Assembly: GCA_943787175.1 (NCBI GenBank)
Contig: CALSLK010000035.1
Span: forward strand, 1-49,832
Length of the DNA: 49,832 bases
DNA from: an uncultured Alphaproteobacteria bacterium
GTDB lineage: Bacteria; Pseudomonadota; Alphaproteobacteria; SP197
Direction of reading: 5' to 3'
Positions within the stretch are counted from its first letter, which is position 1; each line of letters opens with the position of its first letter. Below the pieces are notes generated by a model, which was not told the DNA's origin, searched no databases, and was given only the letters and a program-made list of their open reading frames with translations. This document shows, one piece after another, positions 45,687-49,832 of the stretch. Position numbers and translations under genes: made by a program.

Positions 45687-46445
45687 ATGTCGCGTCTCGC
45701 CCGTTGTGGTGCATCGCTGCTGCTCGTCGCACTGGTTTCTGCCTGTGCAACGGCACCACAGGACTCGGCCGGCCAGGAAATCCACGCCGCCAAAAATGAC
45801 CCTTTCGAGCCGACCAACCGTTACGTCTTTGATGTCAATCTGGCTATCATGGATATGGCGATCAATCCCATTGCGACGATCTACCGGGAAGGTGTTCCCG
45901 AGCCGTACCGCAATGGCGTGCGCAACTTCCTCGACAATCTGCAGATGCCGGTCACGATCCTCAACAGCGCCCTGCAGGGTGACTGGGACAACACGGCCGA
46001 AGCCTCGATGTCGTTCTTCATCAACACGACAGCCGGCCTGGGTGGCATCTTCGACATTCCCGGCAGCTTCGACGAAGAGCCGCGCAAGGCCGACTTTCGG
46101 TCAGACCCTGGCCGTCTGGGGCGTCAACGATGGCCCCTATGTCATGCTGCCTCTGGTCGGGCCCTCCAGCGCCCGCGACACGGTCGGGCCTGGGCGTCGA
46201 TATCCTGACCGATCCGCTGACCTATCTGCTGTCACCGGTCTGGAGTTACGCACGCACCGGCACAGGCGCCGTGGCAGGCAACCAGCGACAGCCAGAGCCA
46301 GGTGTCGGAACTGCGCAGGTCGTCCGTCGACTTCTATGCCTCGGTGCGCAGCCTCTACCGCCAGAACCGCGAAGCCGAGATTCGCGCGGCGGAAGGCTCA
46401 GAAGACGATGATTTCATGAGCGACGACGTCTTCTCGCTCGAGTAG
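45687..46445 (+). CDS. mlaA: MlaA (VacJ) outer-membrane lipid-asymmetry lipoprotein, several frameshifts
   Basis: A lipoprotein of about 250 residues that removes mislocalised phospholipid from the outer leaflet of the outer membrane. The signal LLVALVSACAT gives the lipidated Cys. NDPFEPTNRYVFDVNLAIMD, VPEPYRNGVRNFLDNLQMP and FFINTTAGLGGIFDIPG follow. Then the frame shifts about 46095 (to GQTLAVWGVNDGPYVMLPLVGPSSARDTVG), about 46190 (to LGVDILTDPLTYLLSPV) and about 46285 (to the tail ending in DVFSLE and TAG at 46443). The parts are in the correct order, with no real stops between them. mlaC follows after 5 bp. Confidence 0.85.
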
Positions 46446-46450
46446 GCACA

Positions 46451-47076
46451 ATGCAGATTTCCAGACTTCGTCTGCCTCTTGTTGCTGCTGGCCGTGGTTC
46501 CTGGCCAGCGCCGTCGCGTGGGCCGGCATCGAGGATGACGCCTCCGTCTTCGTGGACGAGCACGGCGGCGAGCTGATCGAGATCCTCGACCTGCCGCAGG
46601 GTGCACGGACCGGCGCGATCAGTTCCAGACCTGGCTCGCCGCCACCTTCAATCTCGAATGCGTCTGGCCAGCCTGGCATCTGGGTCCCTATCTGGGCACC
46701 GCGAGCAGATGACCAGATGGCAGCCTATGAAGAGGCGTTTGCCCGCTACATCGTGGTCACCTACGAAGCCCGCTTTGACACCTTCTCGGGCTATGACTTC
46801 AGCGTCATGCGTTCCCGACCCAATGGGCGACAACGACGCCATCGTGCGCACCAACATCGCCGGCCCGGACGGCACCAGCTATGTCGTCGACTTCCGCGTG
46901 GAACTCTACGCGGACGGCAGCTTTCAGGTCATCGACGTGGCCGTCGAAGGCCTCTCGATGCTCAAGACCCAGCGCGACGAGTTCAGCGCCGTCATCCAGC
47001 GCGACGGGATCGACGGTCTGATTTCACGTCGCTCAACGAGCGCACCGCGCTGGTAGAAAGCCAGCCAGCCAACTAG
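46451..47076 (+). CDS. mlaC: MlaC/Ttg2D family phospholipid-binding periplasmic protein, many frameshifts
   Basis: Periplasmic phospholipid carrier of the Mla system, which moves lipid between MlaA and the inner-membrane complex. Ordered fragments in different frames read LASAVAWAGIEDDASVFVDEHG, DQFQTWLAATFNLECV, then DDQMAAYEEAFARYIVVTYEARF, MGDNDAIVRTNIAGPDGTSYVVDFRV, and the end LNERTALVESQPAN with TAG at 47074-47076. At least five indels are needed to join them. The family assignment rests on the FARYIVVTYEARF and VDFRVEL parts and on the mlaA neighbour. As given, no full-length product can be translated. Confidence 0.78.
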
Positions 47077-47094
47077 CCCAGTTCGCGCCGGGCT

Positions 47095-48060
47095 TCAGGG
47101 CTTGCTGCGGTAGCCGAACGCCCTGCCGAACCGCCACAGCAGATAGTCCCCACAGGAAATGGGCTCGTCCAGGAGCCGCTTCACCGTCCGCGCAGACCAG
47201 TGCCGGGTCGATCGGGTGTGTCGAAGTCCGGGTCGAACGCCAGCACCAGCGAGAGCCGCTCCCGGCCCGAGGCATTGATCACCCGATGCGGCGTGGAGCG
47301 GAACCGCCCGTTGCTCCAGCGCGCCAGGAGATCACCGACGTTGATGACCAGCGTGCCGGGGATGGGATGCGCGGCGACCCAGTCGCCGTTGTAATCCTGC
47401 ACCTGCAGGCCGCCGACGGCATCCTGACACAGCACCGTCAGGACGCCGAAATCGGTGTGGGGGCCGACGCCGAACTGATCCTCACCCAGATTGGGTGGCT
47501 GCGGCGGATACCAGGTCAGCGACGCCCGACTCAGGGGCTGGGAGGCGGTTTCGAGAAACGCGTTTTCAGCGAAGCCCCAGACCCAGGGCGCAGGCGCGCA
47601 TGATGTGGTGGGCAACCCCGTGCGCTGCAGAAAAGTACTCTTCCAGGAGTGGCTGAAGAGACGGCATCGATTCGGGCCACTGGTTTGTGCCGTGCAGCGG
47701 TTTGCCGCGCAGATGGTCCGGGAAATCGTGGCCCCAGATGAAACTCTCCTTCAGGTCGGCACGAGCATCATCGTCCATCTTTGCGCCGCCCTGACGCAGG
47801 AATCCGCGGTGATCCCTGTTGATCGCAACCGAAAGTTTGTCGTCCTCTGTTTGGCGGAAGAATGCCAACCCGGAATCATGGGCTCGGGTAATCAGGTCTT
47901 CGGGGATACCGTGATTGCTGACATAGAGAAACCCGACATCACGGCTGGCCTCGAAGATCGCCTGGGCAACGCTAGCGGGGTCGGAACCATCGCGCAGGGG
48001 GCCGATATCGATGACCGGGATGAGACCCGCATCAATGTCCTTGTGTGCTGCATAGGCCAT
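47095..48060 (-). CDS. Isopenicillin N synthase family 2-oxoglutarate/Fe(II) dioxygenase, frameshifted
   Basis: About 320 residues once three indels are corrected. The N-terminus has [12 protein letters not shown] and [15 protein letters not shown]; the core has the iron ligands HTDFG and TPHRV and the 2-oxoglutarate Arg in [10 protein letters not shown]. The C-terminal tail is [20 protein letters not shown], with TGA at 47095-47097. Breaks are near 47580 (after ACALGLG), near 47215 and near 47190. The enzyme type oxidises small molecules using 2-oxoglutarate; the substrate is unknown. It starts 3 bp after the AhpD-like gene ends, so the two are co-transcribed. Confidence 0.85.
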
Positions 48061-48063
48061 CGT

Positions 48064-48657
48064 TCAGCCCTCCTCTGTACCGGGTTCCACGTAGAAGCCT
48101 ATGACATCACCTTCCAACGTGACACCCAGCCCGTTGAGCAACCGGTTTGCATAGTTGAAATAGCAGCAGATCTGGTTGGCTTCGAGAATGCATCCGTCAT
48201 CAACACCGGCCTCACGCATGGCGATGACATCGGCTTCCACCATGTCTCCGGGATGAAGCGTGAGTTTCCCCGCATAACGCAGCATGGCGAGTTCCGCGCC
48301 GTCAAAGACACGCTCCGGCTCATGCAGATGCAGTGCTGCGAGCACGGCATCTGCACGGTTGTCATCACCCATGAGGTGGCGGGCATTGGCAAAATGGTTG
48401 GTGAGGCTGTAGTCGCAGCGGTTCAGGATGCTGACCCATGAGGCAATGACTTCCTGAAACCACATGGGGAGCTGATTGCCCGCATCATGCAACGCGCTCA
48501 TGTAAAGCGTCTGATGGCCGACCATCGTGTGGGGGCGAAGCGAATGAACCCGCATGACATTGCCGACATCACCCGACGGCGCACGCGCAGAGTCGAGCGT
48601 CTTGAGCAACTCCGGTGAGGCTTCCTCGTCGCTGATCATCCTGATCCAGGCGGCCAT
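48064..48657 (-). CDS. Carboxymuconolactone decarboxylase/AhpD-like protein with one redox Cys lost
   Basis: A 197-residue protein of the alkylhydroperoxidase (AhpD)-like core. The active region is QEVIASWVSILNRCDYSLTNHF, where a CxxC is expected. Cys81 is present but the second position is Ser84, while Glu69 and His88 remain. That would prevent the usual disulfide cycle, although a one-Cys mechanism or another activity is possible. The surrounding pattern resembles the uncharacterised peroxidase-related group. It leads an operon with the dioxygenase and is divergent from the alpha/beta hydrolase. Confidence 0.83.
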   Translation of the reverse strand: MAAWIRMISDEEASPELLKTLDSARAPSGDVGNVMRVHSLRPHTMVGHQTLYMSALHDAGNQLPMWFQEVIASWVSILNRCDYSLTNHFANARHLMGDDNRADAVLAALHLHEPERVFDGAELAMLRYAGKLTLHPGDMVEADVIAMREAGVDDGCILEANQICCYFNYANRLLNGLGVTLEGDVIGFYVEPGTEEG

Positions 48658-48756
48658 GTCGTCCTCCTAATGTTGTGTCGTGATGCTGAACCCGAAGCGG
48701 TTTGACCTCAAGGGCCACAGCGCTAGGTTTGATGGCGAAACAATCAGGCATCGACC

Positions 48757-49153
48757 ATGGACCGACAACTTGACGTTAACGGCATCAAACTGCGATGCCG
48801 CATAGAGGGCGAAGGACCCGATCTGGTCCTGGTTCATGGTGTGGGAAGCAGGCTGGACGCATGGGATGGCGTTGTCGCGGCCCTCGATGGCAGCCTGCGC
48901 ACGATCCGCCTTGACCTGCGCGGGCATGGGGAATCCGACAAGCCTCATGGGCGTATTGAGCTCAGCGACTTCACCGACGACATTGCCGGCCTGCTGGATG
49001 CGCTTGGCATCACGCGCTGCCATCTGGTGGGGCATTCCCTGGGCGGCCTGATCGCGCAGGGTTTTGCGCTGGATCATCCCGGCCGCCTGAACCGGCTGGT
49101 TCTGCTTTCAACCGTGGCGGGCCGCAATGAAGAAGAACGCGCTAGAGTCGAAG
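48757..49153 (+). pseudogene. Alpha/beta hydrolase fold protein, 3' end removed by an IS insertion
   Basis: About 132 residues of an alpha/beta hydrolase remain. VLVHGVGSRLDAW, LDLRGHGESDKP and the nucleophile VGHSLGGLIAQG are intact. The family is normally about 260 residues, so the acid and catalytic His are missing. The frame continues past 49154 into the IS and stops at 49206 with unrelated residues (WSQKIGQLIKVYSAI). The break falls exactly at the TGAGGTGG end of the element. The rest of the gene may lie beyond the right end of the IS, outside the window. Confidence 0.88.
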
Positions 49154-49220
49154 TGAGGTGGTCCCAGAAAATCGGACAGTTGATTAAGGTGTATTCCGCC
49201 ATTTAATGGAGGAATACGAA

Positions 49221-49502
49221 ATGACGCCCCGACGACGGTTTACAGCAGATTTCAAGGCTCGAGTTGCGCTTGATGCGCTGCGTGGCGATAAGACGATCCA
49301 GGAGATAGCGACCAGGCACAAGGTGCACCCGAACCAGGTGAGCACATGGAAGCGCCAGGCGATGGACGGTTTGGGTGCGGTGTTTTCGAATGGCGCCGAC
49401 AAAGGTCGGCTGGACCACGATGATGAGGTCCACGATCTCCATGCCAAGATCGGTCAGTTGACGGTGGAGCGGGATTTTTTGGCCAAAGGGCTCAAACGAT
49501 GA
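49221..49502 (+). CDS. IS3-family transposase OrfA
   Basis: A 93-residue helix-turn-helix protein: RRFTADFKARVALDALRG, TIQEIATRHKVHPNQVSTWK and a leucine-zipper-like end (LHAKIGQLTVERDFLAKGLK). It binds the IS ends. The ATG at 49221 is chosen because GGAGG lies 8 bases before it; an ATG at 49206 in the same frame is less well placed. Its last codons contain a U-UUU-UUG heptamer that could permit -1 frameshifting into OrfB. Confidence 0.93.
   Translation: MTPRRRFTADFKARVALDALRGDKTIQEIATRHKVHPNQVSTWKRQAMDGLGAVFSNGADKGRLDHDDEVHDLHAKIGQLTVERDFLAKGLKR
49475..49481 (+). promoter_or_regulatory. Candidate -1 ribosomal frameshift site of the IS transposase
   Basis: T TTT TTG is in the correct phase of OrfA (codons GAT TTT TTG) to fit the X XXY YYZ slippery rule. 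Slipping back one base joins OrfA to the OrfB frame with no stop before the OrfB ATG. IS3-family elements commonly make OrfAB this way, more often on A-rich heptamers. Confidence 0.55.
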
Positions 49503-49832
49503 GCCGGGGGAATCGCAAGGCGATGATCAGACGCGATCACCCCGACCTGAGTTTGAGCCAACAGTGCCAAGTTCTGGCGATCAGCCGTTCGTCGTTCTAT
49601 TACAGGTCGAAGGGCGAAAGCGTGGAGAACCTGGCGTTGATGCGTCGCATCGACGAGCTGTTTCTGAAGTATCCGTTTTACGGTTCCCGTCAGATGGTGC
49701 GCCAGTTGCGGCGCGAGGGCATTTGCGTGGGGCGTCACCGGGTCCGTCGTCTGATGCACCTCATGGGGCTGGAGGCGATCTATCAAGCGCCAAAGACCAG
49801 TACACCCCATCCGGCGCACCGGATTTATCCCT
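49499..49832 (+). CDS. IS3-family transposase OrfB, N-terminal part
   Basis: The first 111 residues of the DDE-type transposase: RKAMIRRDHPDLSLSQQC, ISRSSFYYRSKG, LFLKYPFYGSRQMVRQLRREG and GRHRVRRLMHLMGLEAIYQAPKTS. This is the HTH_21-like region before the catalytic DDE domain, which lies past the window. It overlaps the OrfA stop by four bases (ATGA) in the -1 frame. Confidence 0.93.
   Translation, partial: MSRGNRKAMIRRDHPDLSLSQQCQVLAISRSSFYYRSKGESVENLALMRRIDELFLKYPFYGSRQMVRQLRREGICVGRHRVRRLMHLMGLEAIYQAPKTSTPHPAHRIYP

Larger units (their letters stand above)
49154..49832 (+). mobile_element. IS3-family insertion sequence, right end outside the window
   Basis: The left end begins TGAGGTGGTCCCAGAAAATC at 49154, the TG..-type terminus of IS3-family elements, and two overlapping transposase frames follow. 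The hydrolase gene is interrupted at this point. A 3-bp target duplication would be AAG (49151-49153), which can be tested only with the right end. The element is complete on the left and cut by the window on the right. Confidence 0.88.

Noticed and set aside
1..49832. CRISPR arrays or prophage
   Set aside because: No regularly spaced direct repeats and no phage structural, integrase or lysis genes were seen.

Overview
The window looks like the chromosome of a GC-rich alphaproteobacterium, probably in or near the Rhodospirillales. The evidence is a GcrA cell-cycle regulator, a cysteine-free bL31, the gene order argD-argF-hslO-lipoprotein, mlaA next to mlaC, and many short catabolic operons of the marine or soil heterotroph type. 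I infer the order-level placement from gene style, not from any search.

Layout. 1-7.8 kb: a frameshifted MlrC-type peptidase, a CocE-like hydrolase, an enoyl-CoA hydratase, an acetoacetyl-CoA-reductase-like SDR, a saccharopine-dehydrogenase/DUF4166 protein and an ABC exporter. 7.8-11.5 kb: a DUF427 protein, rpmE with a clear terminator, a histone-deacetylase-like amidohydrolase and a frameshifted membrane protein. 11.6-16 kb: a beta-keto-acid cleavage enzyme plus SDR, facing a flavin/2Fe-2S reductase and an unrecognised 502-residue protein. 16.1-19.4 kb: an RNA methyltransferase, greA, an EamA exporter and gcrA. 19.5-23.5 kb: an operon of oxalate-CoA-ligase-like enzyme, ketopantoate-reductase-like enzyme and serine hydrolase. 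23.8-29.3 kb: lemA and two DUF2207 membrane proteins, then tRNA-Gly(CCC) on the other strand. 29.3-36.4 kb: apaG, folE, trkH, argE-like, amidase and a Tat-exported substrate-binding protein. 36.5-43 kb: a BesD-like 2-oxoglutarate enzyme, a tandem-domain protein, lipoprotein-hslO-argF-argD on the minus strand and an ABC-2 permease. 43-49.8 kb: a lipoprotein hydrolase, an MFS transporter, mlaA-mlaC, a dioxygenase plus AhpD-like pair, and an alpha/beta hydrolase cut by an IS3-family element that runs off the window.

Two things stand out. First, a pair of 63-bp imperfect palindromes sits inside the signal-peptide region of the first DUF2207 gene. Removing exactly 135 bp (45 codons) between two CTTTAG hexamers restores a clean, in-frame signal peptide, so this looks like a palindromic element tolerated inside a coding sequence, comparable to Rickettsia palindromic elements. 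A 17-bp match to its end lies just after greA. Second, single-base indels break several otherwise well-conserved genes and are dense between about 46.1 and 47.6 kb (mlaA, mlaC and a dioxygenase). The conserved residues continue in the shifted frames, so consensus error is more likely than gene decay.
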